In this document: piece after piece, positions 22,027 through 31,488 of the stretch | How the letters are laid out: each line of letters opens with the position of its first letter | Numbering within the stretch: the stretch's first letter is position 1 | Origin: Collybiopsis luxurians FD-317 M1 | Taxonomy: Eukaryota > Basidiomycota > Agaricomycetes > Agaricales > Omphalotaceae | Direction: 5' to 3' | DNA length: 64,000 bases | NCBI GenBank assembly: GCA_000827265.1 | Contig: KN834762.1 | Location: forward strand, 684,939-748,938 | Made by a program: the position numbers and the translations under genes | Notes under the pieces: model-generated | The model's input: the letters and a program-made list of their open reading frames with translations, nothing else | The model's database searches: none | Told to the model about the DNA's origin: nothing

Positions 22027-22373
22027 AATAAAGGCTCCACTCACGTGGGCAAAACCTTGCTTGCGCACTGGAGATGGTTTCATTGATGAGCACCAAGCGG
22101 CAGATTATTCATGATTCCTGTGCAATAGCCTCGGTTTCGCTCGTCGGTGCTTTTGGTCCTCACTTTCTTGGCACATATGAAGAAAAAGAAGAAGAGTTAA
22201 GCGGATGTCTATGACAATGAAGGAGGAAGCAAAGACGGTCTGGTTAATATTAAGTGCCAAAATATCGTGCCGGGTGTCTATTTGCTTTTGAGCCAAAAAC
22301 ACATTTGAATATGTGAGAAATGATCTCATCAAAATGTAATTTACAGGTGTGGAATAGACCTTGCAAGCAAGGT
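22027..22373. mobile_element. Short non-autonomous inverted-repeat element (MITE-like), copy 1
   Basis: Compared with the sister module, where GTATAACGATACTGGGGG is uninterrupted at 25,363-25,380, about 347 bp is inserted here between GTATAAC and GATACTGGGGG. The insert ends carry an inverted motif: AACCTTGCTTGCG near the left end and GCAAGCAAGGT at the right end. It holds no ORF of note. A relative with the same two ends is at about 40,150-40,640. A target-site duplication could not be defined with confidence. Confidence 0.55.
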
Positions 22374-22566
22374 GATACTGGGGGCGCGAAACCTTTTCCC
22401 TTGTTTGAGTGCATATCCTTCTTACGGCACACCCATCCCATCGCTACACCCTCAACCGGAGTCCTTACTTATACATTGGCCATCCGTATTCTGCATTCTG
22501 CTTTCCAATCCCTGATACTCCTCACCTCGACTCGCCAAAAGCTTTTTTCAAGTTTATCGTGATCGA

Positions 22567-23021
22567 CTATTGACCAAGATGGAGATCGGTGTAATCTGGC
22601 GGAGGCTCATTCGAAACCTGGCCCCTTTCTGAATCTATTTGGGCCTCCAGATCTGTCATCATCTCTGCCATTTTCCGACGGACTTCACGAAGCTCAGCTG
22701 CAGTATCTCCTTCCACAGCACCTGGTACCAGTCCTTGTTCTTCTCCCGAAACAGCCGGCAGCACTTGATTTTGAGCATTTTGGACGTCTGGGGAAGAATG
22801 ACTTGGTAAATTTTCAAGTTCACGTTCGCTTTCTGGTACTTGTGACTGTAGTTTATTTATCATTAACGAAATAGGCTCACAGCCGTATTCTCTGAGGATG
22901 GACACTTACCTGCATTGTTCTGTCTTGATCATATGGTACTCCTGCCGACTCTCTTGGCCATGCCGGTCTGAGTGTGTATTGGGTGATACTTATTACTTCC
23001 CTGCATCGGTTCAAGTTCTAT
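22567..23021 (-). pseudogene. PPxY membrane-protein gene, truncated copy (no TM exon)
   Basis: The last exon (22,845-22,567) is open and ends EPPPDYTDLHLGQ-stop, nearly identical to the intact gene at 25,560. The 3' part of the preceding exon (to about 23,021) still encodes one RPAWP repeat. There the family sequence stops at TTCAAGTTCTAT and the next DUF6533 module begins. A 6-bp insertion (TTATTA-type) near 22,990 also shifts frame. TM segment, N-terminus and promoter are gone. Confidence 0.75.
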
Positions 23022-23633
23022 GATGCTTCCATCCGTCTTTACGTGTTATCGCCACTGGTTTGATTGCATCACTGATAATTGTCCCGATATTTGACAAGAC
23101 TATGGAAGAGTATGTCTTCCTACCTGTCTCTGCATTCGTACAAAGGATGACGATTTCCGTCCTTACCAATATCAAAGCGCCGATTGCCATCGCTTCGGAC
23201 GACATTAAGAAATACCATTCTTTCCTATCCTATCAAAGCGGAAACATAGGGTCCAATGAACAGAAGCACTTACAAACATGAGGGGTATGCTGAATCTTCT
23301 CTGTAGAAAGCGAGTGTAGCCCAGTATAGATTACATCTTACCCTCTCCGTAGCACTCGGCTGTAGTGTTGACCGACGGCAGGGCTGTATGCCGCATAGAG
23401 TTTGCAGCGTTGTATGTAGCAGTCCTGCACATCATTTAATGCTGCATGGTGGGAGATTCCCGGTACGTTAAACCGGCAACCCCACACATGGACATCATAT
23501 CGCAAAAAACGTTGTCAGTTTCTGGAATCCGGGTATCACGGATTGACTTGGCCATTATATAGGCCTCGAACAGTGGTTTGAACATCCTTTTCCCGTTCCA
23601 CAGCCTTCTTGCATCCTACACCGTTGCATCTAT

Positions 23634-25197
23634 ATGTCCCAGTTGGATCCACAAGATGTGCAGATTCAAATGTGCGGATAATCTGATTCGATTTGTTTTG
23701 ATAACCGATCTTTGTCCCCGCTCGCAGGAATTGGGCACGCTACGTTGGGCTGATGCAATTCGGTATGTTCGTCTCATTATAGTTCACTACTGTCACAGGA
23801 GAGATGTAGATTTCTACTTAGTGATCCTGATTTACGACTGGCTTCTCACCTTGGACCAAGAAGTTGAACTGATCTGGCGACGCCCAAGCAAGACTAGACT
23901 TGCAGTGATACTCTTCTTTCTTAATCGATATCTGACACTCTTGGGGAATATTCCTGTTGCTGTACTATTCTTCTGGGGTAAACCAATTAATCCGCACAAT
24001 GTAAGTGGAGCCTTTTTCTCACGGGTAATATATTGACTTGGACAGCCCGAATTAGGGTAAGTTGAGGCTGGAAGCTTCTTCTCCCAAGTTGTGCCGTCTT
24101 TCATGCTTGCATTTTGCCATATTAGAGGTCGACGTTTTGACTTCTACGTACAGACACTCCTGGCCTTAATCCAACTCAATATCACCGGTGGGGGTCAAAT
24201 CTTTTCCAAAAAAACTAATATCTCAAAGCTTTCGTCAGTCCTTTTCATACTCAGGGTGACGGCTTTGTATGGTGGGAAGGGATGGATCAAACTGTTTTTC
24301 ATTGTCTTAGGATTAGGCATAACTTGCAATGCTTTAGTCAGTGATTTTCTCTATTACATCTTTCATATGCTGCAGTGAATGAGATTCCAGTAGGTACACC
24401 TGGCTCTAGCAGATCGACAGCCTTTCGTCGACATTGAAACACTGTCATTGTGGAACCAGATCGGCAACATACCGATCTTTACAACTTCACAGTAGGTTTC
24501 CTGTATCCCTATTTAAATTTCTTTTGTCCGATAAATCATTACTTATTCTACTTAGAGGAATTGGTGTGTTCAAATGGCTTGTTTATCTTTACCATCGCTT
24601 ACGCCTTGTAGATTTCACTTATGTTTGGGCCGGAAACTTTATCTTTGATCTTTGCGTCTTCTCTTTGACCGTCTGGAGGACAATTGATATGTTTAGAAAC
24701 CCATACTACATCCAAGGGGGAATAGGTACTATCATTATGCGAGATGGTGAGCTTATCAGTTTTTATTCAAATATCTTCCAAGCTGACAAGGCTCGTCAGG
24801 TCTCATGTACTTTGGAATCATCACTCTGTTGACATTGGGGAATTTATTGGTTTTTGTGGTAAAGCAAATCAATCTTTGATTCTTGTCTACTTCTGCTGAT
24901 GTTCTTTTCCTCTACATAGCTTGGAACAGTAATATCTCTTTTGGAAATTGGATCTAGACACTGGCTGATACTTTTGTGAAAATAAGGAACTGCTGAAGGG
25001 GCTATTCACTATTCCCTCCTATACGTAAGTCCGACTGTTTCCTTCCTTTTTAAGCAGGTATCGAATACCTTATCTTCCCTATTCGTAGCCTATCCAGCAT
25101 ATTGATGTCGCATATGATGCTGAATCTGCGAGAAGATAATGAATACGCTATGAATTATTCAACACCGACACAGCTCTCGGGGATCCTATTCAATTAA
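23634..25197 (+). CDS. DUF6533-type multi-pass membrane protein, paralog 3
   Basis: Exons 23,634-23,671, 23,728-23,762, 23,822-24,000, 24,046-24,056, 24,126-24,187 and 24,239-24,336 join in frame: MSQLDPQDVQIQ, NWARYVGLMQF, VILIYDWLLTLDQEVELIW (the DUF6533 signature), NRYLTLLGNIPVAVLFFW, RRFDFYVQTLLALIQLNIT, LFILRVTALYGGKGW. One or two loop exons are unresolved. VDFTYVWAGNFIFDLCVF, RDG|LMYFGIITLLTLGNLLVF and the tail MSHMMLNLRED...GILFN-stop follow. About seven hydrophobic segments are expected, as in the family. The function of DUF6533 proteins is unknown. The gene faces the intact PPxY membrane gene at 25,560 tail-to-tail with 362 bp between stops. Confidence 0.82.
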
Positions 25198-25559
25198 AGA
25201 CACTTTGAAAAGAAATGTATTTGTAGTCAATTTAGAAATTTACGCCTCATTACCTACATTGTGATATTCAACTATCGGCGGCACGGTTTAACATTTTTAG
25301 GCGTGCCGAATTTGAAAATGTGAGGGATGAATCCCAGAGAAAACAGACTGCCGTGTTCAAATGTATAACGATACTGGGGGCACGAAACGTTTTCCCTTGT
25401 TTGAGCGCATATCCTTACAGCACACCCATCCCATCGCTACACCCTCAACCAGAGTCCTTACTTATACATTGCCCATCCGTATTCTGCATTCTGCTTTCCA
25501 ATCCCCCATACTCCTCACCTAGAGTCGCCAAAAGCTTTTTTCAAGTTTATCGTGATCGA

Positions 25560-26400
25560 CTATTGACCAAGATGGAGATCGGTGTAATCTGGCGGAGGCT
25601 CATTCGAAACCTGACCTCTTTCTGAATCTATTTGAGCCTCCAGATCCCTCACGCGGGTCATCATCTCTGCCATTTTTCGACGGACTTCACGAAGCTCAGC
25701 TGCAGTATCTCCTTCCACAGCACCTGGTACCAGTCCTTGTTCTTCTCCCGAAACGGCCGACAGTACTTGATTTTGAGCATTTTGGACGTCTGGGGAAAAA
25801 TGACTTGGTAAATATTCAAGTTCACGCTCGCTTTCTGGTACTTGTGACTGTAGTTTATCATTAACGAAATAGGCTCACAGCCGTGTTCTTTGAGGATGGA
25901 CACTTACCTGCATTGTTCTGTCTTGATCATATGGTACTCCTGCCGACTCTCCTGGCCATGCCGGTCTGAGTGTGTATTGCGTGATACTTCCCTGCATCGG
26001 TTCAAGTTCTATTGGCCTATGTGACACAGCTGGTTCTCGTTCGACGGAGGGTTCAGGCGGCCAAGCAGGCCTTAGAGTATACGGTATAGCTGAGTACTCG
26101 GAAGGGTTGCTGTCATCGGGAGGGCTCGTGTATGCTCCGTTTGCGACTGGTGGTGCTTTCTTAGGTACGACCTTCCGCACGAGCACGAACCAAATACACC
26201 AAAGAAAAATTGCTGCCGCAGCGATACACCCAATGGCCAGGCCGATAGCCTTCCCGGCTGGACTACTGTCTCTTTTCGCCAGTCGCAAAATCTCGGTGGG
26301 TATCTCTTCGTGCACAAATCTGGACCCAACCCAGTGGTATATCAGACCCTTCAAAGCAAGCAAAGGTAATTACCCACTGTGTAGTTGATGAAGGGGTCAT
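25560..26400 (-). CDS. Single-pass membrane protein with PYTLRPAWP repeats and PPxY tail (A)
   Basis: Three exons (26,400-26,378; 26,319-25,908; 25,847-25,560) join in frame to 240 aa. The short N-terminus MTPSSTTQFVHEEIP has no signal peptide. LRLAKRDSS precedes one TM segment (GLAIGCIAAAAIFLWCIWFV) followed by VRK, so the tail is predicted cytosolic. The tail holds two copies of (S/T)xYTLRPAWP, an acidic region, a predicted coiled coil (LREVRRKMAEMMTRVRDLEA) and EPPPDYTDL near the C-terminus. PPxY is the known ligand of WW domains, including those of Rsp5/NEDD4 ubiquitin ligases. Fungal short TM proteins of this layout are sometimes annotated as SKG6/AXL2-like. The ancestral upstream ATG seen in copy B is AAG here, so I use the inner ATG. 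Function is unknown. Confidence 0.75.
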
Positions 26401-26940
26401 AATGCCCAGAGTGTACGTATACTGCTTTTAACCTGGCTACGAGCAAGACGAGGGAAAGAAGAAACCGATTAAGTGCTATTTTTACCGGCCCATTTCCTTA
26501 AATATATGAATGGCTTGAGGCCCGCTGAATCCGCAAGCCGCAAGAAGATGCACAGGGGTTCGTTCGATTTCATGGCGTGCATCTAGTTTAGCAGGAAATT
26601 GTAAATGATAAGCAGTATTGTCTATTTACCTCAATGTCGATCTTTCAACCGATAGCTTTTGGACAGCGTCCTCGCAGTCTGACTGTAACTTCTCAATTTA
26701 AGTTTCGGGCCGGTTATACCGCCGCTCGAGCTCGTTCCGGCGACGTTCCGGAGCTTTGCTCTGCTCCTCCACCTTCTAACGCTAAATTGCTTCAATTCTT
26801 TCTCCTTTCAGCATTCCCATGCCTGCTCGCTTACACCCTCAGCCCGAGTCCCTACTTGCACGTTGCCCATCCGTATTTTGCATTCCGATTCCCTATATAC
26901 TTCACCTCGACTCGCTAAAAACTTCTTGTATTGTGACCGG

Positions 26941-28137
26941 CTATCGACTATGGACTTGGAGATCTGTGTAATCTGGCGGAGGTTCATCCAAAATCTGGCC
27001 TCTTTCCGAATCAATTTGATCCTCCAGATGCCTCATGCGTGCCATCATCTCTACCATTTTTTGACGGACTTCACGGAGCTCTGCGGCAGTATCTCCCTCC
27101 ACAGCGCCCGGTACTGGCCCTTGTTCCTCTCCCGAAACGGCCGGCGGTACTTGATTTTCGGCATTTTGAGATTCCAATGGGATGGCTATCAGTCTCGACT
27201 GCTGCGCTGCATCCTCGACATCGAGGAAAGGATCATTTGGTACATTTTCAAGCTCTCGTTCGATTTCTGGCACTTGTGACTGAAGTTGATCATTTATCAT
27301 TAAGTAACAAGACTGGCTCAGTCGAATTCTTTAAGGGTGCACTTACGTGGATTGTTCTCTCTTGATCTGGTACTGTTGTCAACTCTCCCGGCCATGCTGG
27401 TCTGAGAGTGTGTGGCGTAATACTCCCCTGCATCTGATCCAGTAATGTTGTTGACTCTCCGGGCCATGCTTGTCTAAGAGTGTATGGCGTAATACTTCCC
27501 TGCGGTACTATTATCGACTCTTCCGGCGGCGGCCATGATGGTCTGGGAGTGGTCGACACTTCCTCTGGTGGCCATGCTGGTCTGAGGGTGTATGGTGTAA
27601 TAGTTCCCTGCATCTGTTCCGTTACTGTTGTGGACTCTTCCGGCGGCGGCCATGTTGGTCTGAAAGTGGTCGACTCTTCCTCTGGTGGCCACGCTGGTCT
27701 GAGAGTGTATGGCGTAATACTCCCCTGCATCAGTTCGGGTACCATTTGCATGTGTGACACAGGTGGTTCAAAAAAGGCTTGTGGTGGCGGCCAAGAAGGC
27801 CCTTGGATATATGTAGCTCCGACACCAGGAGGGCTCGCGTCTGCTCCAATTGCGACCGCTGGGGCCTTCCTTGGGACGACCTTCCGCTTGTGCAGGATCC
27901 ACATACACTTAAGAATAATTGCTACTACTGCAGCGCCACACCCAATGGCCAGGCCGGTTATCTCGGATGTGCTAGTGTTTCTTTTCGACAATCGCACAAA
28001 TTCGGTGGTTACCGCTTTGTGCACAAACCTGGACTCAAACCGGTGACATATCAGTCCCTCTCAGAGCGAGCAAAGATAATTACCCACTGTGTAGTTGTTG
28101 ATGGGACTATGATGCCTTGAGTGTACGTATACTGCAT
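26941..28137 (-). CDS. Single-pass membrane protein with expanded PYTLRPAWP repeats and PPxY tail (B)
   Basis: Exons 28,137-28,088, 28,028-27,347 and 27,279-26,941 join in frame to 356 aa, the longest of the family here. The N-terminus is MQYTYTQGIIVPSTTTQ. LSKRNTS precedes the TM segment (GLAIGCGAAVVAIILKCMWI) and the basic HKRKVVPRK. The tail carries four ITPYTLRxAWP units (one with PHTLR) and two shorter RPxWPPPEEST units, so the repeat block has grown by internal duplication. The last exon has LREVRQKMVEMMARMRHLED (coiled coil) and DEPPPDYTDLQ. The 5' flank resembles that of copies A and D. It is head-to-tail with copy A. Function is unknown. Confidence 0.78.
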
Positions 28138-28785
28138 TTGACCTTGCCTGCAGGACCAGTAGACGAGTGAAAGAGTGGGAAGGCTGGGAAGGTTGTCTTT
28201 TTGTACGATCTAGTTGCTACAGAACAAGTGCTGTGACTACCAGAGCATTGCCTTAGATACGATAGTTTGCTGCCTGCCTTGATTTTTTACCTGGCTGTTC
28301 GGTTGATTTCACATAAAGCATCAAGTTCGGCAGGAAATTGCCAGCAACAGATAGTATTGTCGGCGAAAAACGTTGATCTTCGTAACATTTGGACAGCGTC
28401 CAGTGTATAATATTCTCAATTGAGGTAATTGGGGATGCTCATCCCGGTCCAAAGTACAACCTTCCTACATCCTAAGGCTGACTATGCTGTTGCTACTGCG
28501 TCTACATTCGTCGCGTTTCAGACATAAAGAGTGCTTTCAGCAATCCTCCACTGTGAGGAGATCACAAGCCGAGCAAGCTGGTATCACGCGCCGATGTTTT
28601 TATTGAACCGCCGCTTCATGCTGTAAGTATTTATGGCGGATGTATCTGACCTGGAGCTGGAACTACTACAATCTGAACAGGACGGGAGAATATGCTAGTG
28701 TTTGGAATGGGTGAGGGGGAAATCGTCAAAACACTGACCGCGGGATACTTATATGTTATCTACAGCAGATTACAATTACTTCCTG
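28138..28785. other. Promoter side of copy B and unassigned sequence
   Basis: 28,150-28,450 resembles 26,440-26,750 and 36,330-36,450 (GACGAGTGAAAGAG, TTTGGACAGCGTCC), the shared 5' flank of the PPxY membrane genes. The remainder has no recognisable gene. Confidence 0.5.
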
Positions 28786-29400
28786 GTCCATATAATGCAG
28801 GGTCCTGCAACACCGGCATCGCGATGCAAGAACGATATTAGGAAGAACTCTGTCTGCCACTGCCAGCACTCTTCCACGAAACCGAGTGCCCCTTACGCGA
28901 ACGGCGCCCTCACCGCACCCCCAGCTATTTATAAGTTAAGATCAGTGTATATGAATCACGCTCTATACGCCCATAGCAACGAGCTACAGACGTACAGTAC
29001 CTCGTCATCCTCGTCCTTCCACCACAGCCATCATCACGATGAAGCCGAGCCCAGCTTGTGTGCCCGGCGTACTCTACTCGTTCCCTCCGTACCTCCCCAC
29101 AACCTACCAGCAGCCCTCGCAACATTTATACTCCCTCCATCCGTTTACATGCCCATGCCGTACCTATCAACATCGGGACTCTCTATTCCAGCTCGATACG
29201 CTCCCTATCCGTCGTATCTCGCCTATCCCGTCTACTCTCACCGTACTACTCGACTCAACCAACGCTCTCGCCGTACTCGAACCAAACCGTAAAACAACGG
29301 TTGGTTGACAGTCGCTCTCATACAACAAAAGAAAACATGAATAATAAAGCACAGAGATTCAACAATCACTTTTATTGTTAAGTATCTCGGCGTTTCATAT
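28786..29400 (+). pseudogene. Pro/Tyr-rich small-protein relic, copy 1
   Basis: This block matches 30,750-31,350 (shared run CATCGCGATGCAAGAACGA) and, inverted, 29,860-30,160. Read across frames it contains PPYLPTTYQQPSQ, PMPYLSTSGLSIPARYA, PSYLAYPVYS and YSNQTVKQRLVD. The frame changes at least twice, so as it stands it is not a single ORF, unless short introns that I cannot place bridge the changes. Repeated P and Y residues suggest a low-complexity protein. No family is known to me. It lies just upstream of a truncated F-box copy, as copy 3 lies upstream of the intact F-box gene. Confidence 0.45.
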
Positions 29401-29524
29401 ATAAGGCTGAGTTCTACATACCAGAGATTTCCGTCGCCTAAGAATTCTCGCCACAGAACGCTTTTTCTTAGGTAGTTTCCCGTATTCTCGCTTGCTTCCA
29501 CCTCGCCCTCCCAGAACTTGTATA

Positions 29525-29860
29525 ATGCCACTCTGCACTCTTTGCGGAGAGGATATCCTCAATCCCCACGTGAAGGTGGATCTCACCTTCCCGAATCATA
29601 AACTACGCTCACATCATGGTCCTGCTTCAGTGCAACCGGACGAATTCAACTCAATCCTCAAATGCCTTCAGCAGGATCTAAAGGATTATCGATCGAAACT
29701 GTCTACCGGACCGTCTACCACCGTGCCACATGCATGTTGTATATCATCGTAAGTACAGGGCTAAGCTTAGGTCCTTGCTTTCGCCTATTCGAAGGCTTCC
29801 AGATGAGATTTTACACGAAATATTCGAGAAATTCTGCGCCATGAACTACTTTGAAATCAA
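29525..29860 (+). pseudogene. Truncated F-box protein gene
   Basis: ATG 29,525 opens MPLCTLCGEDILNPHVKVDL, which aligns residue by residue with the intact gene at 31,489. A change at CATCGTAAGT creates a stop after about 75 codons. The F-box itself (RRLPDEILHEIFEKFC) follows in another frame, and homology ends at GAAATCA near 29,859, where the inverted Pro/Tyr-rich copy begins. The LRR-like remainder is missing. A spliced reading through GTAAGT cannot be excluded, but no acceptor restores a long product. Confidence 0.7.
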
Positions 29861-30340
29861 GTGTAGGTCAGGTAGAACGAGTACGAAAAAGAGGGAGCGT
29901 AAGCCGGTGTGGTCGGGTACTGAGTGGAAGGGGCATGTGTCGGCGTCGACACGTACGGGTACGGCGTATAGGTGGAACGGAGGGAGTACGGAGGAGGCTG
30001 TTGGGGTTGATGGTAGATGATAGGGTAGTACGGAGGGTACGAGTGCGTGTACGTTGGGTACACAAGTCCGGGGCGGCTTCTTCGTGAAGTAGGTCGTAGG
30101 GGTATAGGTTGATAATGTACGTCGGTAGCACGTTGCTAAGTGCGTATGCAGCACGGTTCATGGACTCTCTAGTCTTATGAACTGCGAGTGGGTTTGGAGA
30201 GGCCGTGTGACGCGTCGTTCACGTACGGGTGAGGTGGCTTCGTGGTTGGGTTCAGGTTGGTAGGGCGACGGCTTAGGTGCTAGGCTGGGGTTTACTTGGG
30301 TAGGCTCAGAAGACGGTGGGGGTTCAAAGGCGGTTAAAGG
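29858..30340 (-). pseudogene. Pro/Tyr-rich relic, inverted copy 2
   Basis: On the minus strand a frame reads MYPTYTHSYPPYYPIIYHQP, then PYSLRSTYTPYPY and TPAYAPSFSYS. Just upstream (30,180-30,340) another frame reads PPPSSEPTQVNPSLAPKP and PSPYQPEPNHEAT. Composition is extremely rich in Tyr and Pro, and the order of elements matches the direct copies at 28.8 and 30.8 kb. This copy preserves the best YPPYY run. Its junction with the F-box fragment at 29,858 is abrupt. A functional product is possible, but start and stop could not be fixed. Confidence 0.4.
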
Positions 30341-30745
30341 GTCAATGGCTCCATAATATTCGTAGTTCTCCTATGTACTTTAATACCATTAGATACTGTA
30401 ATTTAACTGTGCGAAATTCCGAGAACATGACACAGCTTACCGGCCTACTTTGTGATTCCATATTCTTCTTCCTCCCTCTCTCCCCTTCTCGCAAATTCCC
30501 GTGCTTGATTCTAGTAGGTTCTGCTAGGCTCCAGTAGCAGTGGGTGCAGTGGGTAGGTGGTGGGATCAGAGTGAAGAGTAGCGGCGGCGGCAGCGCGAAC
30601 CCGATGGGCGCCTAACAGGTACGTGCTTTCGACTTGCTTTCGACTTGCTTTCGACTCCCGAGTTTTTTACTGAAAATTTTAGTCTGATTATAGCTGTGGC
30701 ATAAGGTTGATATTTACAATACATCACAGTGAATTTCTCGCTCAC
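30341..30745. other. Intergenic, no gene seen
   Basis: Mixed sequence including a short triple run of TTTCGACTTGC near 30,627-30,655. There is no recognisable coding or RNA feature. Confidence 0.4.
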
Positions 30746-31350
30746 ATTATAGTAGGTCCTGCAATACTTCAGCATCGCGATGCAAGAACGACTTCAGGAG
30801 GGGGCTTTGTCTGCCTGCACCCTTCCGCGAAACTGACTAGACCCTACGCGAACGACGCGTAGTTACATCCTCACACAGCTGTTGATAAGACTCCGGTGTA
30901 TATGAATCACACTCTGTACGTCCATAGCAGCGAGCTACAGACGTATACTATAACCCTCATCCTCCTACAACAGCCAGCACCATGAAGAACCCTGCGCACC
31001 CAACGCACACGACCTGTTCTCTCCGGACCTCCCTACAACCTACCAGCAGCCCTCACAACGTCCTCCATATTACCTTCATCCGCCTACACGCCCATGCCGT
31101 ACCCATCAACACCGGGACTCTCCATTCCAGCTCGATATGTGCGACGTCCCTGGTATCCGTCGTATCCCGCCTATCCCGCCTACGCTCACCTAGGCCTTAG
31201 TGCGAGCGCAGCGTGCTACTCGACTCGACCGGCGCTCTCGCAGTGCTCGAACCAAACCGTGGAACAACGATTAGTTGACGCTCTCATAAAACAAAAAAAA
31301 ATACCAAACAATACAGCACAATCACTTTAATTGTTACCCCGGCGTTTTGT
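30746..31350 (+). pseudogene. Pro/Tyr-rich relic, copy 3
   Basis: This is colinear with 28,786-29,400. Fragments include TTYQQPSQ, MPYPSTPGLSIPARYV, WYPSYPAYPAYAH and SNQTVEQRLVDALIKQKK. The last 40 residues are in one open frame that ends at 31,330. Earlier parts are in a different frame. It stands directly upstream of the intact F-box gene, so the pair (Pro/Tyr-rich plus F-box) was duplicated as a ~2-kb unit. Confidence 0.45.
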
Positions 31351-31488
31351 ATATAAGCCTGAGTTCTACCTACCAGGTTCCCCCGTCACATAAGAATTCT
31401 CGCCACAGCACGCTTTTTCTCAGGTAGTTTCCCATGTTCAACTCGCTTGCTTCCACCTCTAATTCTTCGCCCTCCCAGAACTTGTATC

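Noticed and set aside
27350..27730. Regularly spaced repeats that might suggest a CRISPR array
   Set aside because: They are coding repeats (PYTLRPAWP units) in frame in a eukaryotic gene, with unequal spacing and no unique spacers.
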